Positions 7,963 to 15,993 of a stretch of 64,000 nt of DNA are shown here, in pieces; positions within the stretch are counted from its first letter, which is position 1, and every line of letters begins with the position of its first letter. Both the position numbers and the translations under genes were made by a program. Origin of the DNA: Tateyamaria sp947503385. GTDB lineage: Bacteria > Pseudomonadota > Alphaproteobacteria > Rhodobacterales > Rhodobacteraceae. Location: assembly GCF_051195235.1 (NCBI RefSeq), contig NZ_JBNFZM010000004.1, positions 124,001 through 188,000 of the forward strand, read 5' to 3'. The notes beneath the pieces were generated by a model, which did no database searches, had not been told where the DNA came from, and worked only from the letters and a program-made list of their open reading frames with translations.

Positions 7963-8967
7963 ATGCGCGCCGTGGACCTCAATTGGGACGATATCCGCCT
8001 TTTTCTCTCGGTGGCGCGCGCGCAGACTTTGTCCAAGGCCGGGGCCGATCTGCGCCTTGATCCTGCAACAGTGGGGCGCCGGGTGGCCCGCCTTGAGGCG
8101 ACCTTGGGGGCCGCATTGTTCGTGAAATCACCGCAAGGTTACGCTCTGACCGTCCGGGGGCAGGAGTTGCTGACGCGCGCCAGCACGGCCGAGGCGGCGA
8201 TGCGCGCCGCAACCGAAGGGATATCGGCGGGGCAGGGTGATGATGATGACGCGGTGTCAGGGCAGGTGCGGATCGGTGCGCCCGATGGCTGTGCCAATCA
8301 CCTGTTGCCGCAGGTCTGCGGACGTTTGGCCGCACAGTTCCCCAATCTCGACATTCAGATCGTGGCATTGCCGCGCGTGTTTAACCTATCCCGGCGCGAG
8401 GCGGACATGGCCATTGGCGTGAGCGCGCCGACAGCCGGTCAGCTTGCTGTGCAGCGCGTCACCGATTACCGCCTGCATTTCGCGGCCAGTGCCGACTATC
8501 TGGACAGCGCGCCACCGCTTGCCACGCTGGACGATCTGCAACGGCACCGCATCGTGGGTTACATCCCCGACATGATCTTTGACCGCGAACTGGACTATTT
8601 GGCGGATGCGGGGCTGGCGCGTGTGGCGCTGGCCTCGAACTCGGTGGCCGTACAACTCAATATGTTGCGGCAGGCGGGTGGCGTTGGGGTTGTGCACGAT
8701 TTTTCACTGGCCGACGAACCGGGCCTGCAGCGCGTGCTCACGGACATGTTCTCACTGCGGCGCAGCTATTACCTTATCCGACACAGCACCGATCAAAGCC
8801 AGCCCATGCTGACCCGCTTTGCACAGATGCTGGTGCAGGAATTGCGCACCGAAGTGCAACGGCTTGAGGTGCGGGTGGAGCGTGCCGATATCGCAGGCAA
8901 CCGCCCGCACAAAGCCGCCGGTCCTTCCACGGGGCTTGACAGGGCACCCCCCGCAAGCGGACGCTGA
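7963..8967 (+). CDS. LysR family transcriptional regulator, probable regulator of mmsA
   Basis: A 334-residue LysR-type regulator. The DNA-binding helix region is LNWDDIRLFLSVARAQTLSK followed by ATVGRRVARLEATLG; the effector domain contains VRIGAPDGCANHLLP. The start at 7963 is chosen because homologues begin shortly before LNWDDIRLF; an upstream in-frame start at 7906 would extend into the operator region. It is divergent from mmsA, consistent with local control of methylmalonate semialdehyde metabolism. Confidence 0.85.
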   Translation: MRAVDLNWDDIRLFLSVARAQTLSKAGADLRLDPATVGRRVARLEATLGAALFVKSPQGYALTVRGQELLTRASTAEAAMRAATEGISAGQGDDDDAVSGQVRIGAPDGCANHLLPQVCGRLAAQFPNLDIQIVALPRVFNLSRREADMAIGVSAPTAGQLAVQRVTDYRLHFAASADYLDSAPPLATLDDLQRHRIVGYIPDMIFDRELDYLADAGLARVALASNSVAVQLNMLRQAGGVGVVHDFSLADEPGLQRVLTDMFSLRRSYYLIRHSTDQSQPMLTRFAQMLVQELRTEVQRLEVRVERADIAGNRPHKAAGPSTGLDRAPPASGR

Positions 8968-8999
8968 GATACCCAAGCCACGCCGAGGAGGGCGAGATC

Positions 9000-9434
9000 A
9001 TGCAGGTACACCAGATCCTCAAATCCAAATCCGACGATGCGGTTGTCACGGTAAAACCCGGCTCCACAATCGCCGCAGCGGCCAAAATGCTGGCAGAACG
9101 CAGGATCGGGACTGTCGTTGTGTCCATGGACGGGCAAAAGGCGGATGGAATCCTGTCTGAACGGGACATCGTGCGCGAATTGGCCAAGCGCGGTGGCGCC
9201 ATACTCAACGATCCGGTCGAAAAGTACATGACGGCCAAGCTGGTGACCTGTGGGCGCGACGACAAGGCCGATGCCGTGTTGCAGATGATGACCGAAGGCC
9301 GGTTCCGTCACATGCCAGTGCTTCAAGACGGGCAGCTTGTCGGGTTGATAACTTTGGGCGACGTGGTCAAAGCGCGCCTGACCGAACTGGCGATGGAAAA
9401 GGACGCGCTCGAAGGAATGATCATGGGGCACTAA
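9000..9434 (+). CDS. CBS-domain-pair protein
   Basis: A 144-residue stand-alone protein made of two CBS domains (about residues 8-65 and 75-133), with characteristic segments GILSERDIVRELA and LVGLITLGDVV. Such pairs bind adenosine nucleotides and act as energy or redox sensors for unknown partners. A strong GAGGAGGGCGAG ribosome site precedes the ATG. It lies 65 bases before coaD on the same strand, so the two may be co-transcribed. Confidence 0.88.
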   Translation: MQVHQILKSKSDDAVVTVKPGSTIAAAAKMLAERRIGTVVVSMDGQKADGILSERDIVRELAKRGGAILNDPVEKYMTAKLVTCGRDDKADAVLQMMTEGRFRHMPVLQDGQLVGLITLGDVVKARLTELAMEKDALEGMIMGH

Positions 9435-9499
9435 AGCGCCTTGCACTCGCAAGGGGTTAATGCTGCACTGCGCCCAAGACAGAACGACGGAGCCGCCCC

Positions 9500-9991
9500 A
9501 TGCGCATCGGCCTATACCCCGGTACTTTCGACCCGATCACGCTGGGGCATATCGACATTATCCGACGCGCAAGCCCCATGGTGGACCGTCTGGTCATCGG
9601 CGTGGCGATCAACCGCGACAAGGGTCCGCTGTTTTCGCTCGAGGAACGCGTCGCCATGATCGAGGCGGAATGCGCCAAATTGAGCGCACAGACCGGCACC
9701 GAAATCGTGGCACACCCGTTTGAAAACCTGCTTATTGATTGTGCCCGCGACGTGGGCGCACAGGTGATCATCCGCGGTCTGCGCGCGGTGGCCGACTTTG
9801 AGTATGAATTCCAGATGGTTGGCATGAACCGCCAGCTTGATGACAGCATCGAAACGGTGTTCCTGATGGCAGAGGCGGAACATCAGGCCATTGCATCGAA
9901 ACTGGTCAAGGAAATTGCCCGCCTTGGGGGCGATGTCAGCAAATTCGTAACCCCGCTGGTGAACGACGCGCTGAAAGCGCAATTTAGCTGA
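9500..9991 (+). CDS. coaD: pantetheine-phosphate adenylyltransferase
   Basis: A 163-residue cytosolic nucleotidyltransferase that makes dephospho-CoA from 4'-phosphopantetheine and ATP, the penultimate step of CoA synthesis. YPGTFDPITLGHIDII carries the TxGH nucleotidyl-transfer motif, followed by IIRGLRAVADFEYEFQM and the C-terminal ATP-site segment AIASKLVKEIARLGG. Length is normal for the family. The start at 9500 is the only one giving a complete first strand. Confidence 0.96.
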   Translation: MRIGLYPGTFDPITLGHIDIIRRASPMVDRLVIGVAINRDKGPLFSLEERVAMIEAECAKLSAQTGTEIVAHPFENLLIDCARDVGAQVIIRGLRAVADFEYEFQMVGMNRQLDDSIETVFLMAEAEHQAIASKLVKEIARLGGDVSKFVTPLVNDALKAQFS

Positions 9992-10131
9992 TCGGACGAA
10001 CATCGTGGCGCAGGGATTGAGTGTCGGGCGGGCGTGGCGCACGCGATGTCTTTGCCCATCGGTACGCGACCGTCTGTCGCCAATCCGGTCTCTTCGGGTT
10101 GGACAGGGCACCGCTATCAGGACCATCGCCC

Positions 10132-11361
10132 ATGCGCAGTGAAAGCCCGCACTGCACCGATGCGGTGGTACTGGGGGCCGGGCTTGCGGGATGTGTTGCC
10201 GCGCTGGAGCTTGCCCATAATGGCCAGCCCGTTACGCTGATCGACCGAACCCGACGTCCGATGATGGGCGCCAGCCGCCATAACGAAGGCAAGCTGCATT
10301 TCGGATACGTCTACGCCGCAGACAAGCGCTTGGAAACGCACGGTATTTTGGCGTGTGGCTCCCTGGGGTTCCTGGCAGAGCTGGAGCGGCTCACCGGGTT
10401 TCCGCGCGACCGCTTTGCTGTGTCTGACCTGTTTACCTACATCGTGCCTCGGGATTCCGCGCTGCGCTGCGATGACATCTGCACGTATTTCGACACAGTG
10501 GATGATACGCTCGCGCGGCTGGCGTCCGAAATGGCGCTGCCGTCCCTCGGACGGGTGCGTCAAACCACGCAAGCGTTTCGCGCCGCGCATTACGACGACA
10601 GCGTTCAAATGGCGCTGCACACGCCTGAAATCGCCGTGGATCCCGGTCAAGTCTCCGACGTGGTTGCAGCGGCTGTCTATGCGCACCCGCTGATCCATTT
10701 TCTGGGACAGCATTCGGTGCAGGAGGTGGCAGAGACGTCCCCCGGACGCTACCGTATCACGCTGGACGCAGGCGAGGACCGGGTCCATGTTGCGGCGCGG
10801 GGTGTGATCAACGCGCTGTGGGAGGACCGGTTGCATATGGACGCGATGGTGGGGTTGCCGCCACAGGGCGTCTGGTCCCAGCGGTGGAAGGCGACCGTGA
10901 TGATCGAACCGCCGTCGGGCGCTGTGCAATTGCCCAGCACGACCGCGCTTGTCGGGCCATATGGCGATTTCGTGCAGTACGGGAACACGCGAATCTACGT
11001 GTCGTGGTATCCGGTGTGCAGACTGTCCATGTCCACGACAGGCACACCCGAAGAGGCCCGTGCGCTGGTGCGCGCATCCGATCACGCCCAAATCCGCGCA
11101 AACGCCCTTGAGGGGTTGTCGCACCTGATCCCCGGGGTGCGGGACCTCGCGCAATACGCAGACAACACGATCATCGGCGGTGGCTTTATCATGGCGGCGG
11201 GGGACCGCGACATCGACGACCGCCAAAGCGGTCTGCACGCACGTCACGACATTGGTGTAGAACGTCACGGCAGCTGGGTTTCGCTGTCGACCGGTAAATT
11301 CTGCACCGCACCCATGTTCGGTGTCAAGGCGGCGCGCGCGCTGCAAGAGGTGTTGGGATGA
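10132..11361 (+). CDS. FAD-dependent oxidoreductase (DAO family)
   Basis: A 409-residue flavoprotein with an N-terminal dinucleotide-binding motif (AVVLGAGLAGCVAALELA, then LIDRTRRP). The rest resembles D-amino-acid-oxidase-like oxidoreductases; the GFIMAAGDRDIDDRQSG segment is near the C-terminal flavin site. No signal peptide. The start at 10132 gives a normal short lead to the FAD motif; a longer start at 10021 would add an unsupported Arg-rich tail. It overlaps the next gene (ATGA), so the pair form a two-gene unit with a glycosyltransferase. Substrate unknown. Confidence 0.72.
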   Translation: MRSESPHCTDAVVLGAGLAGCVAALELAHNGQPVTLIDRTRRPMMGASRHNEGKLHFGYVYAADKRLETHGILACGSLGFLAELERLTGFPRDRFAVSDLFTYIVPRDSALRCDDICTYFDTVDDTLARLASEMALPSLGRVRQTTQAFRAAHYDDSVQMALHTPEIAVDPGQVSDVVAAAVYAHPLIHFLGQHSVQEVAETSPGRYRITLDAGEDRVHVAARGVINALWEDRLHMDAMVGLPPQGVWSQRWKATVMIEPPSGAVQLPSTTALVGPYGDFVQYGNTRIYVSWYPVCRLSMSTTGTPEEARALVRASDHAQIRANALEGLSHLIPGVRDLAQYADNTIIGGGFIMAAGDRDIDDRQSGLHARHDIGVERHGSWVSLSTGKFCTAPMFGVKAARALQEVLG

Positions 11362-12221
11362 ACCTGCATGACGTGACATGCCTGATCCCGCTTTATCGTT
11401 CTGTGCCGCAACTGCCGCGGGTCTTTGAAAACATCGACGACCATATCGCGTTGGGCGGCAAGGTGCTGTGCTCTGACGAGCACGGGCTGGATGATGCGCC
11501 ACAGCAAATCCTCGACCGCTATGCGGGGCATCAGAACGTGCGCGTGCTGATGTCTGATCAGGGCGGCAATTGGGTAAGCAATTGCAACCGTCTGATTTCC
11601 ACATGCGACACGCCGTTTTTTCGGATCACGCCCCATGATGACACCTTTCCGGCTGAGGGCACCGCGAGACTGGTCGAATCGCTGCGCCGCGATCCCGATG
11701 TCGTGCTGGCGCATGGGCGGGTGCTGGCCGAGACGGATGGCGGTACACGATTGCCCGAACGTGACGAACCGACGATCTGGCCCGAAACGGTGAACGATCC
11801 GATGCGCTTTTCTGCCGAATTGTTTTGGAAAGGGCACTACAACGGCGCGTTCAAGGCTGTGATGCGGCGCGCGGTGGACGGCGGTGCGCCGCTGCTGATC
11901 CGGCCCACCGTCTCCTTGCGCCATTCCGAACGGGCTTGGATTTTTGCCTATTCGCTGCTTGGCCGATTTGCCTTTGACCCCGAGGCCTACATTCGCAAGC
12001 GCTATTGGCCGGGCAGCCTCACGGACGGGTGGCAACGGGAGCCGCAAGATATGATCGAAACCGCAGACATTATGGCCAGCTATGCGGATGATTTTGTGGC
12101 GGATCCTGCGGTTTTGGCCGCGCTGCGGTTCAACCTCTATCTCAACGCGGTGCGGCGCGCGGGTCGGGCCGAAGGGTACTATACCCGGCATCCGGGCTAC
12201 GACGACGCGCAACTGCCCTGA
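11358..12221 (+). CDS. glycosyltransferase family 2-like protein
   Basis: A 287-residue protein with the GT-A opening VTCLIPLYRSVPQLPRVF and a TPHDDTF segment in the place of the nucleotide-sugar DXD motif. An acceptor-loop-like stretch (ELFWKGHYNGAFKAVMRR) follows. No transmembrane segment. Translation is coupled to the FAD oxidoreductase by a 4-base overlap. Donor and acceptor cannot be inferred; modification of a surface glycan or small sugar is possible. Confidence 0.65.
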   Translation: MNLHDVTCLIPLYRSVPQLPRVFENIDDHIALGGKVLCSDEHGLDDAPQQILDRYAGHQNVRVLMSDQGGNWVSNCNRLISTCDTPFFRITPHDDTFPAEGTARLVESLRRDPDVVLAHGRVLAETDGGTRLPERDEPTIWPETVNDPMRFSAELFWKGHYNGAFKAVMRRAVDGGAPLLIRPTVSLRHSERAWIFAYSLLGRFAFDPEAYIRKRYWPGSLTDGWQREPQDMIETADIMASYADDFVADPAVLAALRFNLYLNAVRRAGRAEGYYTRHPGYDDAQLP

Positions 12222-12341
12222 CGATGTAGACCGGACAGGCCGCACGGCGGCGACCCGTCTGGGGACAGTGTTGGCTGTTGCCTCAAGTGCGGGTTAAACC
12301 GTTCAGGGGCAAAGCGGCCTTTTTTCGGTGCAAACCGCGTG

Positions 12342-13346
12342 TCAGAGGTACTTGCCCATCTCGACAGCTGTGTCGCCCATCCGGTTGGAAAAGCCCCATT
12401 CATTGTCGTACCAGCTCAGGATACGCAGCATGTTGCCGTCCATCACTTTGGTCTGGTCGGTGGCAAAGATCGACGAATGCGGGTCGTGGTTGAAATCCAT
12501 GCTGACCAGCTTGGCATCCGTCACGCCCAACACACCCTGAAGCGGCCCAGAGGCGGCAGCGGCGCGCATTGCGTCATTCACCTCGTCGGCGGTCACGTCG
12601 CGCGATGTCTCGACCGTGAGGTCCACGCAGGACACATTTGGCGTTGGCACCCGGATGGCGACGCCGTCCAGCTTGCCGTTGAGTTCCGGCATCACCAGAC
12701 CCACGGCCTTGGCCGCGCCGGTTGAGGTGGGGATCATGCTCATCGCTGCGGCGCGGGCGCGGTAGAGATCCTTGTGCATCGTGTCGAGCGTCGGCTGGTC
12801 GCCGGTATAGCTGTGCACAGTGGTCATGAAACCGCGATTGATGCCAAAGCTGTCGTGCAGCACCTTGGCCACCGGCGTCAGGCAGTTCGTCGTGCAAGAT
12901 GCGTTTGACACAATCAGGTCATCGCCGGTCAGCGCGTCATGGTTCACACCATACACGATGGTCTTGTCCGCGTCCTTGCCGGGGGCCGAGATCAGCACGC
13001 GGCTGGAGCCATTTTCAAGGTGCGCCTGACAGGCGTCCTTGGAGGTGAAGATGCCGGTGCATTCCATCACGACGTCCACATCCGCCCACGGCAGGTCGGC
13101 GGGGTTCCGCTCGGCCGTGACCTTGATCGGGCCAAAGCCCACGTCGATGCTGTCCGCGCCCGTTGTAACGTTCACGGGGAACCGGCCATGTACGCTGTCA
13201 TATTGCAAAAGGTGGGCGTTGGTCTCGACGGGCCCCAGATCGTTGATGGCGATCACCTCGATATCGGTGCGCCCGCTTTCCACGATTGACCGCAGGACAT
13301 TCCGGCCGATGCGGCCAAACCCGTTGATTGCGACTTTGATGTCCAT
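12342..13346 (-). CDS. gap: glyceraldehyde-3-phosphate dehydrogenase (paralogue 1, NAD type)
   Basis: A 334-residue GAPDH that catalyses glyceraldehyde-3-phosphate to 1,3-bisphosphoglycerate. NAD-binding INGFGRIGRN opens the protein, the catalytic cysteine is C151 in SNASCTTNC, and the inorganic phosphate loop is TSTGAAKAVG. Residue 36 is aspartate (AIND), which selects NAD. The start at 13346 is preceded by GGGGGAT; a start at 13367 would put the ribosome site inside the gene. A palindrome like that of a central-carbon regulator lies 53-66 bases upstream. It lies downstream of gap2 and a small membrane-protein gene on the same strand. Confidence 0.95.
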   Translation of the reverse strand: MDIKVAINGFGRIGRNVLRSIVESGRTDIEVIAINDLGPVETNAHLLQYDSVHGRFPVNVTTGADSIDVGFGPIKVTAERNPADLPWADVDVVMECTGIFTSKDACQAHLENGSSRVLISAPGKDADKTIVYGVNHDALTGDDLIVSNASCTTNCLTPVAKVLHDSFGINRGFMTTVHSYTGDQPTLDTMHKDLYRARAAAMSMIPTSTGAAKAVGLVMPELNGKLDGVAIRVPTPNVSCVDLTVETSRDVTADEVNDAMRAAAASGPLQGVLGVTDAKLVSMDFNHDPHSSIFATDQTKVMDGNMLRILSWYDNEWGFSNRMGDTAVEMGKYL

Positions 13347-13398
13347 GATATCCCCCATGTGTGGCAAAGGATGCGCGGGACCAGAAGGCCCGTCACGC

Positions 13399-13412
13399 CG
13401 TTACCGCTAACA
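13399..13412. promoter_or_regulatory. CceR-like palindrome upstream of gap1
   Basis: CGTTACCGCTAACA matches 11 of the 12 fixed positions of the palindrome TGTTANCGNTAACA. From memory, that palindrome resembles the site of the LacI-family regulator CceR of central carbon metabolism in Rhodobacter. The site lies 53 bases before the gap1 start, where it could act as operator or activator site. Similar copies occur before gap2. The regulator itself is not in this window. Confidence 0.5.
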
Positions 13413-13467
13413 AAGGCATGTGCGCAGATTTGTCAACCGGGCCGTTGCAGAAGGCAGGGGGGGGCGG

Positions 13468-13611
13468 TCAGCGCCAGAAGGCCAGCCACTCGATCAGTTC
13501 ATAGAGTTTTTTGCCCAGAAACACCAAGGAGTCACCGCCATTTGCAATGGCGTCAAAGGCGATTGCTCCGACCAGCAACGTGCCGAGGATGATGGACAAG
13601 GAATTGGTCAT
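13468..13611 (-). CDS. 47-residue single-span membrane protein between the two gap genes
   Basis: A short ORF encoding a hydrophobic N-terminal segment (SIILGTLLVGAIAF, one membrane span) followed by an amphipathic tail (KKLYELIEWLAFWR). It sits in the 335-base space between two GAPDH genes, on the same strand. I recall similar tiny proteins ending in FWR at this position in other Rhodobacteraceae, which supports it being real. No clear Shine-Dalgarno is seen. A role in gap expression or membrane association is speculative. Confidence 0.6.
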   Translation of the reverse strand: MTNSLSIILGTLLVGAIAFDAIANGGDSLVFLGKKLYELIEWLAFWR

Positions 13612-13681
13612 GGGGCCACTGCTGGAAACATGCTGCGCCGTTGTGACAGCCCACGGATGGTCTTGCAAGGCAGACGAATTT

Positions 13682-14683
13682 TTAGCGGAGGCGGCCCATC
13701 GCCACGGCGACATCCGCCATGCGCACCGAGAACGCCCATTCGTTGTCGTACCATGCCAGCACGCGCACCATGCGCCCGCCCACAACCTTGGTCTGATCGG
13801 GGGCAAAGATCGAAGAGTGTTCGGTGTGGTTGAAATCGACCGACACTTTTTGCTCGTCGTCATAGGCGAGGACCCGGCCCATCGGGCCGCGGGCGGCCTC
13901 TGCCATGGCGGCGTTGACCTCTTTGACTGTCACGTCGCGCCCGGCCTCAAAGGTCAGGTCCACCGCCGAGACGTTGGGCGTGGGCACCCGCATGGCGGTG
14001 CCATCGAGCTTGCCCGCCAGTTGCGGCAGCACTTCGCCCAGGGCCTTGGCCGCACCGGTCGAGGTGGGGATCATCGCCATGGCGGCTGCGCGCGCGCGGT
14101 ATAGGTCATCATGGCGGCGGTCCAGCGTTGGCTGGTCGCCGGTATAGCTGTGGATCGTTGTCATCACGCCGCGCTCGATGCCAAACGCGTCGTCCAGCGC
14201 CTTGGCCAGCGGAGCGAGGCAATTGGTGGTGCAGGAGCCGTTCGAGATCATGCGGTCATTGGCGGCCAGCAGATCGTCGTTGACGCCAAACACGATGGTC
14301 TTGTCGACATTCTTGCCCGGTGCGGACAGCAGCACCTTGCCCGCGCCACGGTCCAGATGCGCCTTGGCTTTTTCGCCATCATTGAATTTGCCGGTGCATT
14401 CGAGCACCACATCGCAATCCGTCCAGTCCAGCGCGTTGAGATCATAGGTGGACATCATCCGCATCGGACCGCGGCCAATATCCATCGTGTCGTTGGAAAT
14501 GCGGACCTCATTCGGGAACCGGCCATGCACGCTGTCGTATTTCAGCAAATGCGCCGTGGTTTCCAGCGGGCCGGTCGCGTTGACCGCGACAACCTGTATG
14601 TCATTGCGCAGAGAGGTCGCGATGTGGTTGAGCGTGCAGCGGCCAATGCGGCCAAATCCGTTGATACCTACTTTGATCGTCAT
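13682..14683 (-). CDS. glyceraldehyde-3-phosphate dehydrogenase (paralogue 2, probably NADP-tolerant)
   Basis: A 333-residue GAPDH with INGFGRIGRC, catalytic C151 in SNGSCTTNC (glycine replaces the usual alanine) and phosphate loop TSTGAAKALG. The position that is D36 in paralogue 1 is alanine here (AVNATG), which removes the acidic residue that repels the NADP 2'-phosphate. It may therefore use NADP, serve gluconeogenesis, or act on erythrose-4-phosphate. A strong AGAGGAA site precedes the ATG. Several TGTTAGCG/CGCTAAC palindromes lie in the 199-base upstream region. Confidence 0.92.
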   Translation of the reverse strand: MTIKVGINGFGRIGRCTLNHIATSLRNDIQVVAVNATGPLETTAHLLKYDSVHGRFPNEVRISNDTMDIGRGPMRMMSTYDLNALDWTDCDVVLECTGKFNDGEKAKAHLDRGAGKVLLSAPGKNVDKTIVFGVNDDLLAANDRMISNGSCTTNCLAPLAKALDDAFGIERGVMTTIHSYTGDQPTLDRRHDDLYRARAAAMAMIPTSTGAAKALGEVLPQLAGKLDGTAMRVPTPNVSAVDLTFEAGRDVTVKEVNAAMAEAARGPMGRVLAYDDEQKVSVDFNHTEHSSIFAPDQTKVVGGRMVRVLAWYDNEWAFSVRMADVAVAMGRLR

Positions 14684-14774
14684 AACAATTCCTCTGCGCA
14701 GCGCCCATCCGTCTTGCGCCTCTGTACCCGCTGCGACGCAGCACGCCTAGCCGGAAAAAAGCAATAAAACAGTA

Positions 14775-14818
14775 TGTTAGCGATAAAAGTGTACAATTGA
14801 ATGCCGTTCGCGCTAACG
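14775..14818. promoter_or_regulatory. Cluster of CceR-like palindromes upstream of gap2
   Basis: TGTTAGCGATAAAA (14775-14788) differs from TGTTANCGNTAACA at one fixed position, and CGTTCGCGCTAACG (14805-14818) at three. A further half-site, GCGCTAACG, occurs at 14847-14855. They sit between gap2 and the divergent DUF808 gene. This is the usual architecture for a LacI-family operator with multiple sites. Assignment to CceR is by motif resemblance only. Confidence 0.45.
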
Positions 14819-14882
14819 GTTTGCCACTGGTCAGCGACATGTTATGCGCTAACGTATCGGGATACGGCGCACGGAGGACGCG

Positions 14883-15848
14883 ATGAGCGGATTGCTAGCC
14901 CTTTTGGATGATGTGGCGGGAATCGCCAAGGTGGCCGCCGCGTCGGTCGACGATGTGATCGGGCAGGCGGCCAAGGCGGGGGCCAAGGCCGCAGGTGCCG
15001 TGATCGATGACGCAGCGGTGACGCCAAAATATGTGCACGGGTTTTCCGCTGACCGCGAATTGCCAATCATCTGGCGCATCGCCAAGGGGTCATTCCGCAA
15101 CAAGCTGCTGTTTCTGCTGCCCATCGGACTGGCGCTTTCGAATTTTGCCCCGTGGATGATACCGCCGCTTCTGATGCTGGGGGGCGCTTATCTGTGCTTT
15201 GAGGGGGCGGAGAAGGTGGCGCATGTGATGGGCTTTGGCGGTCACGGGCATGACGACTATCCGGGCAAGGAGCTAGAAGTGCAGGACCCTGCGCATCTGG
15301 AAGAGCAAAAGGCCCAAGGTGCGATCAAGACGGATTTTATCCTGTCGGCAGAGATTATGACAATTGCGTTGGCCGCGATCCCGGAGAGCAATTTTTGGTT
15401 CGAAGCGGCCACTCTGGCTGCGGTGGCGGTGATGATTACGGTGGCGGTCTACGGTGCTGTGGCCATCATCGTGAAGGCGGATGATGTGGGCCTTGCCATG
15501 GCCGCACGCGGGCGGCTGGGCCTGACGCGGGCATTGGGGCGGGGCATCGTCAAGGTGATGCCGCATTTTATGACGGTGCTAACGGTTGTGGGCACGGCAG
15601 CGATGTTGTGGGTCGGCGGGTCCATCATCGTACACGCGCTGGCGGAAATGGGCTGGCACGGGCCCGAAGACATCATCTATGGCGCGGGCAAGGCCGTGGG
15701 TACTGCGCTGAACTCCGGCTTTGCCGAATGGCTGACCAAGGCGGGGCTCGACGGCATTCTGGGCCTTGGATTGGGCTTTTTGTTGATCCCGTTGGGCGAG
15801 CGGGTGATCACGCCGGTCTGGCGCAGTGCCGCGGGTGTCTTGAAGTAA
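14883..15848 (+). CDS. DUF808 family inner-membrane protein
   Basis: A 321-residue multi-pass membrane protein of the DUF808 (YedI-like) family. The conserved N-terminus MSGLLALLDDVAGIAKVAA is followed by the signature DDAAVTPKYVHGF and at least five hydrophobic segments (for example LLFLLPIGLALS, TVVGTAAMLWVGGSIIV, GILGLGLGFLLIPLG). Function is unknown in the family. Divergent from gap2. The region after it carries a GC-rich hairpin (15874-15895) that may end the transcript. Confidence 0.9.
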   Translation: MSGLLALLDDVAGIAKVAAASVDDVIGQAAKAGAKAAGAVIDDAAVTPKYVHGFSADRELPIIWRIAKGSFRNKLLFLLPIGLALSNFAPWMIPPLLMLGGAYLCFEGAEKVAHVMGFGGHGHDDYPGKELEVQDPAHLEEQKAQGAIKTDFILSAEIMTIALAAIPESNFWFEAATLAAVAVMITVAVYGAVAIIVKADDVGLAMAARGRLGLTRALGRGIVKVMPHFMTVLTVVGTAAMLWVGGSIIVHALAEMGWHGPEDIIYGAGKAVGTALNSGFAEWLTKAGLDGILGLGLGFLLIPLGERVITPVWRSAAGVLK

Positions 15849-15873
15849 GCAATGCGGTCCGGTGGACGACGCG

Positions 15874-15895
15874 CGTTGGGGGCTGCGCCCCAACG
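15874..15895. terminator. GC-rich hairpin after the DUF808 gene
   Basis: CGTTGGGG (15874-15881) and CCCCAACG (15888-15895) form an 8-base perfect stem around GCTGCG. The core resembles the GGGGGC-GCT-GCCCCC hairpins found elsewhere in this window but lacks their conserved tail. It lies 26 bases after the stop of the DUF808 gene. Confidence 0.5.
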
Positions 15896-15993
15896 ACGCC
15901 CCGCCCACCGTCCCTTTTGCGTCGCTCTACCCGTTTTAGCTGTGCGTGGCGGCATGTGCTGCTAAGTTGCGACGGGACAAGCGGGAGGGGGAC

